DNA of 64,000 nt from positions 3,492,501 through 3,556,500 of the forward strand of contig LT629764.1 of assembly GCA_900105225.1 (NCBI GenBank), read 5' to 3'. The notes beneath the pieces are model-generated. The model saw only the letters and a list, made by a program, of their open reading frames with translations. It ran no database searches and had not been told where the DNA came from. Position 1 is the stretch's first letter. Each line of letters starts with the position of its first letter. The position numbers and the translations under genes were made by a program. Source of the stretch: Paenibacillaceae bacterium GAS479 (lineage in GTDB: Bacteria > Bacillota > Bacilli > Paenibacillales > Paenibacillaceae). Positions 37,348 through 46,127 of the stretch are shown one piece after another.

Positions 37348-39687
37348 TTAGTTAACGTGACTCGATTCGACACGATTCGCACGGACTGCACGCGCAGCGG
37401 CGACCATATGATTGAGGGAAGCGGCAGTCTCTTCCTTACCGCGGGTTTTGAGGCCGCAGTCTGGATTAATCCAGAACAGCTCCGAATCAAGGCTGCGCAG
37501 CGAGCGCTCGATCATCGCTACCATTTCCTCAACGGAAGGAACCCTAGGGCTATGGATGTCGTAAACGCCGAGGCCGATGCCCTTCTCATATATGTTCTCT
37601 TCAAAGCTGTGGATCAGCTCGCCATGGGAGCGGGATGTCTCGATAGAAATGACGTCAGCATCCAGGTCGCGGATTGTATCGATAATATCGGAAAATTCGC
37701 AGTAGCACATATGGGTATGGATTTGCGTTGTATCCGACACACCGGTTGTAGCTAGGCGGAAGGCGTCCACGGCAGCTTGCAGCTCTTCCGGCCAACGGCT
37801 TTTTTTGAGCGGCAGCCCTTCACGCAGCGCTGGCTCGTCAACTTGAATCATGCCGATTCCGGACTTCTCCAACTCCTCGACTTCTTTGCGCAGTGCGAGC
37901 GCGATTTGCAGCGCCACTTCGCTGCGAGGAAGATCATCCCTAACGAAGGACCAGTTGAGAATCGTGAGTGGTCCGGTTAGCATGCCTTTCACTGGCTTGT
38001 CGGTAAGCGACTGTGCATAGACGGTTTCTTTGACCGTCATCGGCTCAACGAAATCGACATCGCCGTAGATGACAGGAGGTTTCACGCAGCGGGAGCCATA
38101 GGACTGCACCCATCCGTTGGCTGTAAAGGCGAATCCGGCGAGCTTTTCACCGAAAAACTCCACCATGTCGGTGCGCTCGAACTCGCCGTGTACAAGCACG
38201 TCGAGACCGATCTCTTCTTGAAGCGAGATCCAGTCGTTGATCTGGTCGCGGATAAAGGTTTCGTAGGCGGCGTTGTCCAGCGAGCCCTTGCGCCATCTGG
38301 CGCGGGCAGAGCGGATTTCCGCCGTCTGAGGGAAGCTGCCGATCGTTGTCGTCGGCAGGAACGGCAGCTGCCAGCGCTGCTGCTGCAGCTGGCGGCGCTC
38401 GGCGAAGCCGCTGGCGCGCGAGGCGCGGCTGCCGCCGAGGGAGCGGGCTTTGGCGCGGACGGCAGCAGCCTCGCGCTGCGGCAACGCGTTCAGCGCGGCG
38501 AGCGCCCGGCGGCCTGCGGCGAAGCCGGCCGCCGCGGCCGCGCCGCGCCCTGCGCCAGCGCTCAGCTCGGCAGCGCTGAGCCCGGCGGCTTCAGCGAGCA
38601 GCGCCAGCTCGGCGAGCTTTTCGTCTGCGCCGGCAAGCGCGCCTTGCAGCGCGGCGCCAAGCGCCGCTTCGCCGGCGAGGCTGACCGGCACATGCAACAG
38701 GCTGCAGGATGGCTGCAGCAGGAGCCGGTCGGCCGGGACGACGGCCGCGAGCTCGCGGACTAGCGCCAGCGCCGCATCGGGATCGGCGCGCCAGATGCCG
38801 CGTCCGTCGATCACGCCAGCAGCCAGCGTCAGCTCGGCGGGGAAGCCTTGGCCGAGCACGGCTTGCAGGTTGCGGCCGCGATCATGGACGAAGTCCAGCC
38901 CGATGCCTGCTACGGGCAGGGAAACGAGCGCCGCATAGTTGTCCGGTGCGTCAAAGTAAGTTTGCACGATCAGCTTAAGCTCCGGCGCAGCGGCAGCCAG
39001 CTCCGTGTAGATGCGCTGCAGTCGCTGCCAGTCGTCTGCTCCCAGATCGCCAGCAATGGAAGGCTCATCAAGCTGAGCCCATTGAGCACCTGCCGCTTGC
39101 AGCTCGGCCAGCACTTGAGAGTACAGCGGGATCAGGCGATCCAGCCAGGCATCTGTTTCGCTGGCGGCGTTATAGCCTTTGGACAGCTTCAGGAAGGTGA
39201 GCGGACCGATCAGCACCGGCTTGCCTTGGATGCCAAGCTTCTCGCGGGCTTCTTCATAGGCTTGCAGCGGTAGATTAGCCGTTAGGCGCGGCTCGGCACC
39301 GTTCAGTTCTGGGACAATATAGTGATAGTTCGTATTGAACCATTTTGTCATTTCGCAAGCGGTTGCTCCTGCATTGCCCCTCGCCATCGAGAAGTATAGC
39401 TCAAGTGTTACCGGTCCACCCTCATAGCTGAAGCGCTGCGGCACGAGGCCGAACATGGCAGCCGTATCGAGCATACGATCGTAATAGGTAAAATCTCCGA
39501 CAGGAACGAGTCCCAGCCCGGAATCGTTTTGACGGCGCAGGCGCTCCAGTCGAATTCCTTCCATTTCCTCATTGAAATTTTGCTCGCTTATTTTACCCGA
39601 CCAGAAGGCTTCCAATGTTTTTTTCCATTCCCGATCTGCCCCGATATTGGGATAACCCAAGCTGCTGCTGCGAATACTTTGGCTCAT
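37348..39687 (-). CDS. metE: cobalamin-independent methionine synthase
   Basis: 779 residues. It transfers a methyl group from methyl-tetrahydropteroyltriglutamate to homocysteine, making methionine. N-terminal barrel: YPNIGADREWKKTLEAFW. C-terminal barrel zinc ligands: His and Cys in HTHMCYCEFSD and Cys in NPDCGLKTR, with VHGEFERTDMVEFFGE for substrate. The ATG has AGGAGGTTG upstream. The linker between barrels (residues about 320-430) is extremely Ala/Gly/Arg-rich and the DNA there is much more GC-rich than its surroundings. No S-box, T-box or B12 element is recognisable in the leader. Confidence 0.95.
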   Translation of the reverse strand: MSQSIRSSSLGYPNIGADREWKKTLEAFWSGKISEQNFNEEMEGIRLERLRRQNDSGLGLVPVGDFTYYDRMLDTAAMFGLVPQRFSYEGGPVTLELYFSMARGNAGATACEMTKWFNTNYHYIVPELNGAEPRLTANLPLQAYEEAREKLGIQGKPVLIGPLTFLKLSKGYNAASETDAWLDRLIPLYSQVLAELQAAGAQWAQLDEPSIAGDLGADDWQRLQRIYTELAAAAPELKLIVQTYFDAPDNYAALVSLPVAGIGLDFVHDRGRNLQAVLGQGFPAELTLAAGVIDGRGIWRADPDAALALVRELAAVVPADRLLLQPSCSLLHVPVSLAGEAALGAALQGALAGADEKLAELALLAEAAGLSAAELSAGAGRGAAAAAGFAAGRRALAALNALPQREAAAVRAKARSLGGSRASRASGFAERRQLQQQRWQLPFLPTTTIGSFPQTAEIRSARARWRKGSLDNAAYETFIRDQINDWISLQEEIGLDVLVHGEFERTDMVEFFGEKLAGFAFTANGWVQSYGSRCVKPPVIYGDVDFVEPMTVKETVYAQSLTDKPVKGMLTGPLTILNWSFVRDDLPRSEVALQIALALRKEVEELEKSGIGMIQVDEPALREGLPLKKSRWPEELQAAVDAFRLATTGVSDTTQIHTHMCYCEFSDIIDTIRDLDADVISIETSRSHGELIHSFEENIYEKGIGLGVYDIHSPRVPSVEEMVAMIERSLRSLDSELFWINPDCGLKTRGKEETAASLNHMVAAARAVRANRVESSHVN

Positions 39688-39807
39688 GCTTCAACCTCCT
39701 GTAAAAATTTACTTTGAATTAGGCTTAATTATAGGAGGAGCAGAGCAATCTGCCTAATTGCAAATAGGAATAGCTGGTTATAGCCTGAACGTTATAGAAA
39801 ATGCAAA

Positions 39808-39839
39808 GAACCCGCATCTGCTTAAGCAGATGCGGGTTC
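39808..39839 (-). terminator. 32-bp perfect palindrome, probable terminator (minus)
   Basis: GAACCCGCATCTGCTT pairs with its perfect complement without a loop base. On the minus strand TTTGCATTTTC follows, so it can end transcription coming from the PPOX gene before metE. It lies 120 nt upstream of metE. Confidence 0.6.
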
Positions 39840-39840
39840 A

Positions 39841-40078
39841 ATAACATCGAAACGGGATAAGCGAGCGAGCTGATTCGGCTTCGTATTGGTTCAAGCGGGC
39901 GACATCAGCGAGCCTAGTAGCTAGGGAAAGGTAACGTCTGAGCCGTCTCGAATGATTGTCCCAAACGGCTGGCGAAACCTACCGATCATGGCCCAAGCGG
40001 CTAGATCCCAGCCGCCTCGAATGCTTGTCCCAGAAGACCCGCCTCCTCATAGGAGTCGCAGGCCATTTTCCCTTCCGA
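39841..40078. other. intergenic region with 69-bp degenerate repeat
   Basis: No gene seen. AGCCGTCTCGAATGATTGTC (39941) recurs as AGCCGCCTCGAATGCTTGTC (40010), 69 bp apart, with related copies of CCCAA(A/G)CGGCT between. Probably a decayed tandem repeat downstream of the PPOX gene. Confidence 0.5.
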
Positions 40079-40510
40079 TTAGTTGCCGTCTTTTTTCCAT
40101 ACGCTCTCGTTGTTATGCCCTTCAGTCAGGATGATCGTGTCCGGCTCAAGCTTCAGCACTACGATATTGGGATCGTCCGGGCCATCCCAGTATCGATTCA
40201 TATCCTTCTCCCACAGGTCGTGAATGATCGATTTGTCGCTGCTGATGCTGGCTTTTCCTTGAACGTCGACGATGTCTTTAGGCCACAAATGTCCTTCCAA
40301 ACCGAGAAGCAAGTTGGCATGCGGATTTTTCTCCAATTGATCGACCTTATAGGAACGGCGGTCCGCCAGTAGCAGCACGGTCAGCCCATCATGAAACACG
40401 GCCATGTATCTGGAACGGGGTTTGTCCTCCTCCACTGTGGAAAAGACGCCATATGTCTCTTTATGCAGACGAGTAACGATTTTCTCTTCAAGTTCAGCAC
40501 GATTTGTCAT
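40079..40510 (-). CDS. PPOX-fold general stress protein
   Basis: 143 residues of the pyridoxamine-5'-phosphate oxidase-like split-barrel fold: VFSTVEEDKPRSRYMAVFHDGLTVLLLADRRSYKVDQLEKNPHANLLLG is the usual flavin-binding half, and WPKDIVDVQGKASISSDKS the second. It resembles Bacillus general stress protein 26-type flavin or heme-binding proteins; substrate unknown. AAGGAGTGA lies before the ATG. Divergent from the PAS kinase. Confidence 0.82.
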   Translation of the reverse strand: MTNRAELEEKIVTRLHKETYGVFSTVEEDKPRSRYMAVFHDGLTVLLLADRRSYKVDQLEKNPHANLLLGLEGHLWPKDIVDVQGKASISSDKSIIHDLWEKDMNRYWDGPDDPNIVVLKLEPDTIILTEGHNNESVWKKDGN

Positions 40511-40712
40511 ATCAGTTCACTCCTTCATTAAGTATGGTCATGCTGCTATTGTACCCTTGCAGGACATGGCTGAACCTCTTCAACGGATGAAGGGAGCTGA
40601 TCATACTTTTATTGTCGCTAGGCTAGCCCATATATTGCTCCACGCGGTTCTATTTACCAGCCGACGGTTAATTATTGCAAAGAGAGAAAGACGATGGAGG
40701 AGTGGATCAGCG

Positions 40713-42026
40713 ATGGATTGGCTAAACATGTTTGGTGTCGTTGTTATGCTGGCAATCATCGCTCTGATCCTGTTCGTTCTTAGTCTCACCCTGGAAAAGA
40801 AAGCTGCTTGGAAAGCAGCCGAAGGAAATCGGAGCCGCTATGATTCCATATTTGAAAGTAACCCGGATACGGTATGCCTTTTTAGCCAGGATGGTCGGCT
40901 GTTACGTCTCAACCCGGCCGCTGAGAAACTGACGGGATACCGAGCGGAGGAGCTAGAAGGCACCCGCTTTTGGGATTTAATTAATCCAAACGATATTAGG
41001 CGAGTTAGCCGCTGCTTTCTACGCGTCAAGCAGGGGCGATCACAGACAGTGGAGATGCGGATTAAGAACAAGGAAGGACAAGTGCTTGAGCTGAGCACGG
41101 TATTCGTTCCTTGGAACGATAGGCATGGCATGGTGGATATTTATACGATTTCCAAGGATCTGACCCCTAGCAATGCGGCGAAGCGGGAGTTATGGAAGGC
41201 CAAGACGGAAGCGGAGAATGCGCTTAGAATTAAAAGTGAATTCCTTGCCGTCATGAGCCATGAGATTCATACACCTCTGAATGGCGTGTTAGGCATGAGC
41301 GATCTGCTGCTCGACACCGAGCTGAACGAGGAACAACGCGATTATATCGGCATTATCCGCAACAGCGGAGCCGATCTGGTAGAGATCATCGACGGGGTTC
41401 TAGATTACTCACGGTTAGAGTCGGGAGGCCAGATTACGCTTGCCGAAGATCCTTATGTGTTGCGGGATGTTGTCGTTGGAACCTTGCAGCTGTTCATCGG
41501 TAAGCTGAGAGAGAAACGGCTGAAGGCCATTCTGGAGCTTGATCCAGGCTTGCCCGAAGTGCTTGTAGGCGATGAGAAAAGACTGCGCCAGGTGCTTCAT
41601 AATCTAATCGGCAACGCCGTCAAATTTACCGAGGAAGGCGGCATTTCCGTCAAGGTAAAGGAACTAGAGCGCAGTGGGCGTCTCATTAAGCTTGAATTCC
41701 GTATCCAGGATACCGGCATCGGCATCCCTAAGGATAAACAGCATCTGTTGTTCAAACCGTTCAGCCAGACAGACTCTTCCATTTCCCGTATTTACGGCGG
41801 GACGGGACTTGGGCTAGCCATCTGCAAATCGCTTGTAGAGGGGATGAGGGGCGAGATTACGTTAACACCGATGCTTCAAGGGGCGGAAGCCGTCTTTTAC
41901 ATTGAGACCGGGTACTATGCGGCGGTTGCCGATGAAGGGAAGGAGCATAACCTTGCAAGCAGACAATTGGCAGCGGGAACGGAATCTGAGGGCATCCAGC
42001 CGTTCAGTAAAAACGAGAACGTATAA
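40713..42026 (+). CDS. membrane PAS-domain histidine kinase
   Basis: 437 residues. One TM helix (about 7-27), a PAS domain (about 40-150, RYDSIFESNPDTVCLFSQDGRLLRLNPAAEKLTGY), HisKA with acceptor His183 in VMSHEIHTPLNG, and HATPase with NLIGNAVKF, DTGIGIP and GGTGLGL. The usual Arg after HE(I/L) is His here (HEIHTP). No receiver domain is attached and no response regulator is adjacent, so it is an orphan kinase or part of a phosphorelay (for example to Spo0F; inference). The ATG at 40713 is fixed by GGAGGAGTGG upstream; the frame is open further upstream without a ribosome site. Confidence 0.88.
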   Translation: MDWLNMFGVVVMLAIIALILFVLSLTLEKKAAWKAAEGNRSRYDSIFESNPDTVCLFSQDGRLLRLNPAAEKLTGYRAEELEGTRFWDLINPNDIRRVSRCFLRVKQGRSQTVEMRIKNKEGQVLELSTVFVPWNDRHGMVDIYTISKDLTPSNAAKRELWKAKTEAENALRIKSEFLAVMSHEIHTPLNGVLGMSDLLLDTELNEEQRDYIGIIRNSGADLVEIIDGVLDYSRLESGGQITLAEDPYVLRDVVVGTLQLFIGKLREKRLKAILELDPGLPEVLVGDEKRLRQVLHNLIGNAVKFTEEGGISVKVKELERSGRLIKLEFRIQDTGIGIPKDKQHLLFKPFSQTDSSISRIYGGTGLGLAICKSLVEGMRGEITLTPMLQGAEAVFYIETGYYAAVADEGKEHNLASRQLAAGTESEGIQPFSKNENV

Positions 42027-42107
42027 ATTAACACTTGAGAGAGCTGGTGATAACGTTATAATGAATTCCAGAGAGAATATTTTCTGGGAATGAAAGGATG
42101 GCCGAAC

Positions 42108-42644
42108 ATGAAAATCGCAATTATTGCTGGAGGCAACCGCAAGGATTCCAGCAGCACGCAGATGCTGCGTTATATGGAGAAGGCGCTTAAGGAGAAGGGA
42201 ATTCAGATTACGTTTGTAGATCTCTACCAGCATCAACTCCCGCTTTACTCCCCGGATTCCTCGGAGCCGAGCGCGCAAGTTGACGCTCTAGTTCAGGCGG
42301 TATCCGATGCGGATGGCATCATCCTTGGTACGCCCGAGTACCACGGCTCTTTCTCCGGTGTGCTCAAAAACGCGCTGGATTACTTGGGAGCAGCTCAGTT
42401 TGAGGGCAAGCCAGTACTCGTTGCCAACGCTTCGGCAGGAGCTGTCGGCGTTAGCTCGCTCACGCAACTGCAAACCGTTGTTCGCAACTTGCATGGCATT
42501 AACTGCACGGAGTGGGTATCTCTCGGCGGCGATAACCGCAATTTTGCTGAAGATGGCCAACCGGCTAATGATAAAACAAAACAGCGGATTTTATATGCGC
42601 TTGAGCATCTGACTCGTCTCGTTAAGCAACTGCGTCTGTCATAG
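42108..42644 (+). CDS. NADPH-dependent FMN reductase (flavodoxin-fold)
   Basis: 178 residues. The flavodoxin-like FMN site appears as GGNRKDSSSTQ near the N-terminus and as TPEYHGSFSGVLKNALDYL in the middle, both hallmarks of the FMN_red/azoreductase group. It reduces quinones, azo compounds or flavins with NADPH. The ATG at 42108 has AAAGGATGG upstream. It lies 81 nt after the PAS kinase on the same strand and may be co-transcribed; terminator at 42667. Confidence 0.88.
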   Translation: MKIAIIAGGNRKDSSSTQMLRYMEKALKEKGIQITFVDLYQHQLPLYSPDSSEPSAQVDALVQAVSDADGIILGTPEYHGSFSGVLKNALDYLGAAQFEGKPVLVANASAGAVGVSSLTQLQTVVRNLHGINCTEWVSLGGDNRNFAEDGQPANDKTKQRILYALEHLTRLVKQLRLS

Positions 42645-42666
42645 GACTAATATGTAACGAAAATAG

Positions 42667-42714
42667 GGGCCGTTTCAAAAGTTATCTAACGATGACTCTT
42701 GGAACGGCCCTTTC
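42667..42714 (+). terminator. intrinsic terminator after the FMN reductase
   Basis: GGGCCGTTTC pairs with GGAACGGCCC (one mismatch region), followed by TTTC and a short T-rich stretch. Confidence 0.7.
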
Positions 42715-42858
42715 ATTATTCTGGACGACCAAAGGAGTCACTATGAGGACTTACTCTCGTAATTCAGTTTAAAGTTTATATGCTGGATATGTCAGCCCAA
42801 ACCTTTTTAATTCCCGCACATAAAATATTCTATTCAAACTAACTTGGAGGAATATAGA

Positions 42859-43332
42859 ATGAAGTATGCTGTACAATCGCTTACAAATCCAGTTAACGGT
42901 TGTAACATAGGAATGATTCTTGTTTTGTTTATTTTGCTTCTAATCGTAAGTAGTCTTTTTATAAACAACGGCTTCAATCCTGAACTTTCTATTACTGATT
43001 CAAGGAGATTTACATTAATAAATCAATCAAACTTCAATTTATTACAAAGTGAGACAAGCGGACGGTTTGAACCGCCTGGTCCACCTCGTGGTAATGTTAT
43101 CTTTCCATACAGTTCTTATTATTATGAAGTGCTATATGCTCCGGGTATCACTAATACAGCTTATGCAAATTATGTAGTTCGAACGGGTAATATTAGTCGA
43201 GGTTATATAGACACTAGACTTGAAAATGGTCGAGTGGGGACATCATCAGGATGGAGCGTTACCCGGTTAGGCTCTGCTGTAATTACCTATTCAATTAATG
43301 AAAGAATACTTACCATTACGAACGCACCATGA
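42859..43332 (+). CDS. orphan small membrane-anchored protein
   Basis: 157 residues. One TM segment at about 18-36 (GMILVLFILLLIVSSLFI), after a short N-terminus with NGCNIG, then an extracytoplasmic domain rich in Asn, Tyr and Ser with no recognised fold. The TM segment resembles YjcZ-type sporulation miniproteins, but the rest does not. The gene and its surroundings are clearly more AT-rich than the neighbouring genes, suggesting recent acquisition. TTGGAGG lies 10 nt before the ATG. No operon partner is seen. Confidence 0.65.
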   Translation: MKYAVQSLTNPVNGCNIGMILVLFILLLIVSSLFINNGFNPELSITDSRRFTLINQSNFNLLQSETSGRFEPPGPPRGNVIFPYSSYYYEVLYAPGITNTAYANYVVRTGNISRGYIDTRLENGRVGTSSGWSVTRLGSAVITYSINERILTITNAP

Positions 43333-43545
43333 TGTGGCCCGAGCGGTATTCGGAGTACTTGACGCTACCTCATGGATGAGCCAGTGTGAGATGAGTTTCA
43401 TTGTGCAAGAATGAACGAGCTGATGAGAGACGAGTTTAGCTAGTTTTGAAAGCGATGTGTTAGGAGCTTTCACAAGTTTTTTTGATACCCCTTTTCTTGA
43501 GTTGTCGTAATGGAATTAATTCGTAAGGAATATCAGGACAAAGTA

Positions 43546-43574
43546 TTGATAATGATTCTCAACACAAATATAAT
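43546..43574 (+). promoter_or_regulatory. promoter with Fur box
   Basis: TTGATA (43546-43551), a 17-nt spacer and a perfect TATAAT (43569-43574). TGATAATGATTCTCA at 43547-43561 matches the 7-1-7 Fur consensus TGATAATnATTATCA at all but one or two positions and covers the -35 region, as expected for iron repression. Downstream lie the regulator remnant and the MFS exporter gene. Confidence 0.75.
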
Positions 43575-43618
43575 ATTATTTGAATAAAAATTCATGGACA
43601 AGGGGGGGAAATTAAATA

Positions 43619-43850
43619 TTGATAGAGGATCAGCAACTGCTCTGGAATAACGCTGATTTTAAATTGCTGGACATTTAGCTCGGAGGACTGAGCAGTGGCG
43701 AGAATCTAGACAATCTCTAATGCATGCCCGCATGTTTATTGTTGCGTTGTGCGGTAGACGCATCGATTGTTCTAGGCGATATATCAATTCAGTTGGATAA
43801 ATCGGCTCTGCGATCTGGAGTAACTCGTTTCTGCCGCTTCCGCAGATCTA
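43619..43850 (+). pseudogene. remnant of an AraC-type regulator N-terminal domain
   Basis: A TTG with AAGGGGGGGAAAT about 10 nt upstream opens a frame reading MIEDQQLLWNNADFKLLDI, then TAG at 43676. In the same frame, after further stops, come SSGENLDNL, MPACLLLR and ASIVLGDISIQLDKSALRSG. This resembles the cupin-like sensor domain of AraC regulators that sit beside siderophore genes in Paenibacillus (LW..A..K.LDI, PA..L.A, I.L...). Stops break it and the HTH half is missing, so I call it a decayed gene. Its promoter still has an intact Fur box. A weak family match; confidence moderate. Confidence 0.5.
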
Positions 43851-43933
43851 TTTAGCCCCAAACAACACTAGCCCAGCATGGGGGGGATTTGAGTAAGGGT
43901 AAACGAGTAGCTTGGAGGGAAGCGGCATCAAAT

Positions 43934-45181
43934 ATGGACAAATGGAAACGAAATTTAACGATTCTGTGCATCGGTCAATTTTTGGCTATGGCTTCGATGA
44001 GCTGTGTGACGCCTTTTCTGCCGTTATATTTGCAGGATCTGGGTGTCAGTGACCCGGATGATGCGGCGCTGTGGTCAGGGGCAATCTATGGTGCAAATCT
44101 GCTCAGCGCATTTCTGTTCGCTCCTTTATGGGGGCGTTTAGCCGATCGATACGGGCGGAAGCCGATGCTGCTTCGCTCAGGAATCGGTATGGCGATCACG
44201 ATCACGCTGATGGGCATTGTGACCAGTCCTCTGCAATTGCTGCTGCTCCGACTGATAAATGGCGTCGTGTCAGGCTTTAGTCCGGCTGCAGTAGCGCTGA
44301 CGGCAATGAACGCACCTAAGGAGCGGAGCGGTTATGCGCTTGGAATGCTCCACTCCAGCTCCGTTGGCGGTACGATATGCGGGCCGCTTATCGGAGGCAT
44401 TTTAGCCGACCGTTTCGGCTTTAGCGCCGTTTTTCTCTACACCGGTCTCAGTATCGCAGCGGCTTCGCTTGTAGTTCTATTCTGGGTAAAAGAAACCCCG
44501 GTCGAGCGCAAAGCGGCCAAGGAAACGGCAGGTATGCGGGAGGACTTCAAACACATTATGGCGCGTCGGCCGCTGCCATCGCTGTTCGTCTCCTCTCTTC
44601 TGCTCCGCTCGGCGATGGTTGGCTCGTTGCCTCTCATTCCGCTTTATGTTGGGATGCTGGCTCCTTCGCAGAACCATATCGTGCTGCTGGCGGGGGTGAC
44701 TGCTGCATCGATGGGGGTGGCGAGTATGTTGGCGGCCCCTCAGCTTGGCAAGCTTGGAGATCGATTCGGTGCACATCGCATCTTTAGTTTCTCTATGCTT
44801 GGAGCCATTTTGTTTGCGGTGCCGCAGGCATTCGTCCAAAACCTATGGCAGCTGATCGCTTTGCGATTTTTTACCGGTGCCTTCATGGGCGGATTAGGCC
44901 CTTCGCTTAACACGATTATTAAGCAGCATGCCCCTTCCGGGATGGAAAGCCGCACGTACAGCTATCATAACAGCGCTCAGATAATGGGCGGTCTGGTGGG
45001 CTCAATAGGCATGGGGGCGATTGCGGCTTCCAGTCTTGGCATGGAAGCTGTTTTTTTGGGAACCGCAATCCTTCTACTGCTCAACTGGATCTGGATGAAA
45101 CGAATGGTGTTCCGTCATGTGGATAATAGAGTGGAAGCGGATAAATCTCTCGTCAACTCAAAGAGCGAGGTGCAGGGATGA
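43934..45181 (+). CDS. MFS exporter, siderophore-export (YmfD/EntS-like) type
   Basis: 415 residues, 12 hydrophobic segments. The MFS signature GRLADRYGRKPML lies after TM2, LGDRFGAHRIF is its second-half equivalent, and RLINGVVSGFSPAAVAL is the TM4-TM5 motif of drug:proton antiporters. The fold resembles bacillibactin exporter YmfD. The Fur-box promoter and AraC remnant just upstream support iron- or siderophore-linked export (inference). Start: the ATG at 43934 has GGAGGGA 13 nt upstream. An in-frame TTG at 43889 has a G-run only 2 nt away, too close, so the N-terminus is uncertain by 15 residues. Confidence 0.82.
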   Translation: MDKWKRNLTILCIGQFLAMASMSCVTPFLPLYLQDLGVSDPDDAALWSGAIYGANLLSAFLFAPLWGRLADRYGRKPMLLRSGIGMAITITLMGIVTSPLQLLLLRLINGVVSGFSPAAVALTAMNAPKERSGYALGMLHSSSVGGTICGPLIGGILADRFGFSAVFLYTGLSIAAASLVVLFWVKETPVERKAAKETAGMREDFKHIMARRPLPSLFVSSLLLRSAMVGSLPLIPLYVGMLAPSQNHIVLLAGVTAASMGVASMLAAPQLGKLGDRFGAHRIFSFSMLGAILFAVPQAFVQNLWQLIALRFFTGAFMGGLGPSLNTIIKQHAPSGMESRTYSYHNSAQIMGGLVGSIGMGAIAASSLGMEAVFLGTAILLLLNWIWMKRMVFRHVDNRVEADKSLVNSKSEVQG

Positions 45182-45204
45182 ATTCGAAAACGGTTGGTAG
45201 AAGA

Positions 45205-45275
45205 AATCCGCTCCGATCCAAGTAGTATAGCATCACAGAACAGCATGACTCGACGGCAACTGTTCGAAGCGGATT
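45205..45275. other. inverted repeat in the gap before the RraA-like gene
   Basis: AATCCGCT (45205-45212) and AGCGGATT (45268-45275) are perfect complements 55 nt apart, in the 145-bp gap upstream of the RraA-like gene. Possible leader structure; no known riboswitch is recognised. Confidence 0.35.
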
Positions 45276-45326
45276 AAGCGAGGAAATTCCGGTACGGGAA
45301 GGCAAAAAGAGAGGAGTTATCCTAAA

Positions 45327-45980
45327 ATGTTGCGAATTAACCCACGCGTCCAAGGCGTTAGCCCAGAGCTTTTGGAGCTGTACAAGGATATTAGTCCGTC
45401 TACAATTGGACATCTGACGGATTTTGGCTTCATCCGCGGATTGCAGCCGATGTATCGACCTATTCGTTTGCTCGGCAATGCGCTTACCGTACGTATTCCT
45501 CATATCGACTCCGCCGCAGTTGGCCACGCACTAGAGCTTGCGGAGCCAGGCGACGTGCTCGTTGTGGACATGTCAGGCGATGACGAAAGAGCCTGCTGGG
45601 GAGAATTCCGCACCTACAAAGCGATTTCTCGTCAAGCTGCTGGTGCAGTTGTATCCGGCTGCATCTCTGATGTGGCAGCAATTCGTGATCTTGGCTTCCC
45701 CGTGTATTCCAAAGGAATCAGTGCACTGACGACCCGAAAACTGGATCTGGAGGGCGAGGTCAACACCGAAATCAGTATCGGGGGCGTTACTATCCGACCT
45801 GGTGATTTGATTGTTGGCGATGATGACGGCTTGTTCGTAGTTCAGCCTGATTTGGCCGAGAAGCTTGGTCTGGCTGCGCTGGAGAAACAGCGTAAGGAGC
45901 AAATTAGCCGTGAGCGATGGGGTTACCGGTTACCAGATGGGAAAAATGAGCGGAAAATCTCCGAATCATCTCCATGCTGA
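45327..45980 (+). CDS. RraA-like aldolase-fold protein
   Basis: 217 residues. The RraA/4-hydroxy-4-methyl-2-oxoglutarate aldolase family is recognised from SPSTIGHLTDFGF, ALELAEPGDVLVVDMSGD (substrate and metal loop), VVSGCISDVAAIRDLGFPVYSKG and the final GDDDGLFVVQPDLAEK. The aldolase's Gly-rich GDEA...-like loop is replaced by DMSGDDERACWGEF, so the exact reaction is uncertain; many such proteins are only named RraA family. AGAGAGGAG lies before the ATG. Confidence 0.82.
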   Translation: MLRINPRVQGVSPELLELYKDISPSTIGHLTDFGFIRGLQPMYRPIRLLGNALTVRIPHIDSAAVGHALELAEPGDVLVVDMSGDDERACWGEFRTYKAISRQAAGAVVSGCISDVAAIRDLGFPVYSKGISALTTRKLDLEGEVNTEISIGGVTIRPGDLIVGDDDGLFVVQPDLAEKLGLAALEKQRKEQISRERWGYRLPDGKNERKISESSPC

Positions 45981-46026
45981 TGGCCGTCCGGTTCGGCGTA
46001 GAGGCCTGGTACTTGGTATATCAAAT

Positions 46027-46047
46027 GGCACCCTTGCCAAGGGTGCC
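46027..46047. other. 10-bp inverted repeat between convergent genes
   Basis: GGCACCCTTG and CAAGGGTGCC face each other around one base. It lies 47 nt after the RraA-like stop and 30 nt before the terminator at 46078. No T-run. Confidence 0.5.
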
Positions 46048-46077
46048 TGCTAAAGTTAGTGATGAGTCTTTTTTTGC

Positions 46078-46099
46078 GGGGCCCAAAGGGCTCCTTTTT
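46078..46099. terminator. terminator between RraA-like and dehydrogenase genes
   Basis: GGGGCCC pairs with GGGCTCC (one G-U) around AAA, followed by TTTTT; T-rich sequence also precedes it. It can serve both convergent genes. Confidence 0.7.
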
Positions 46100-46127
46100 G
46101 CTGCTGGTTAATCGATTTTGTTAACGA

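Noticed and set aside
39688-39807. S-box or B12 riboswitch for metE
   Set aside because: None of the conserved S-box or B12 blocks is present in the 120 nt upstream of metE.
40404-40712. Upstream extension of the PAS kinase frame
   Set aside because: It overlaps the divergent PPOX gene and lacks a ribosome site; the ATG at 40713 has a strong one.
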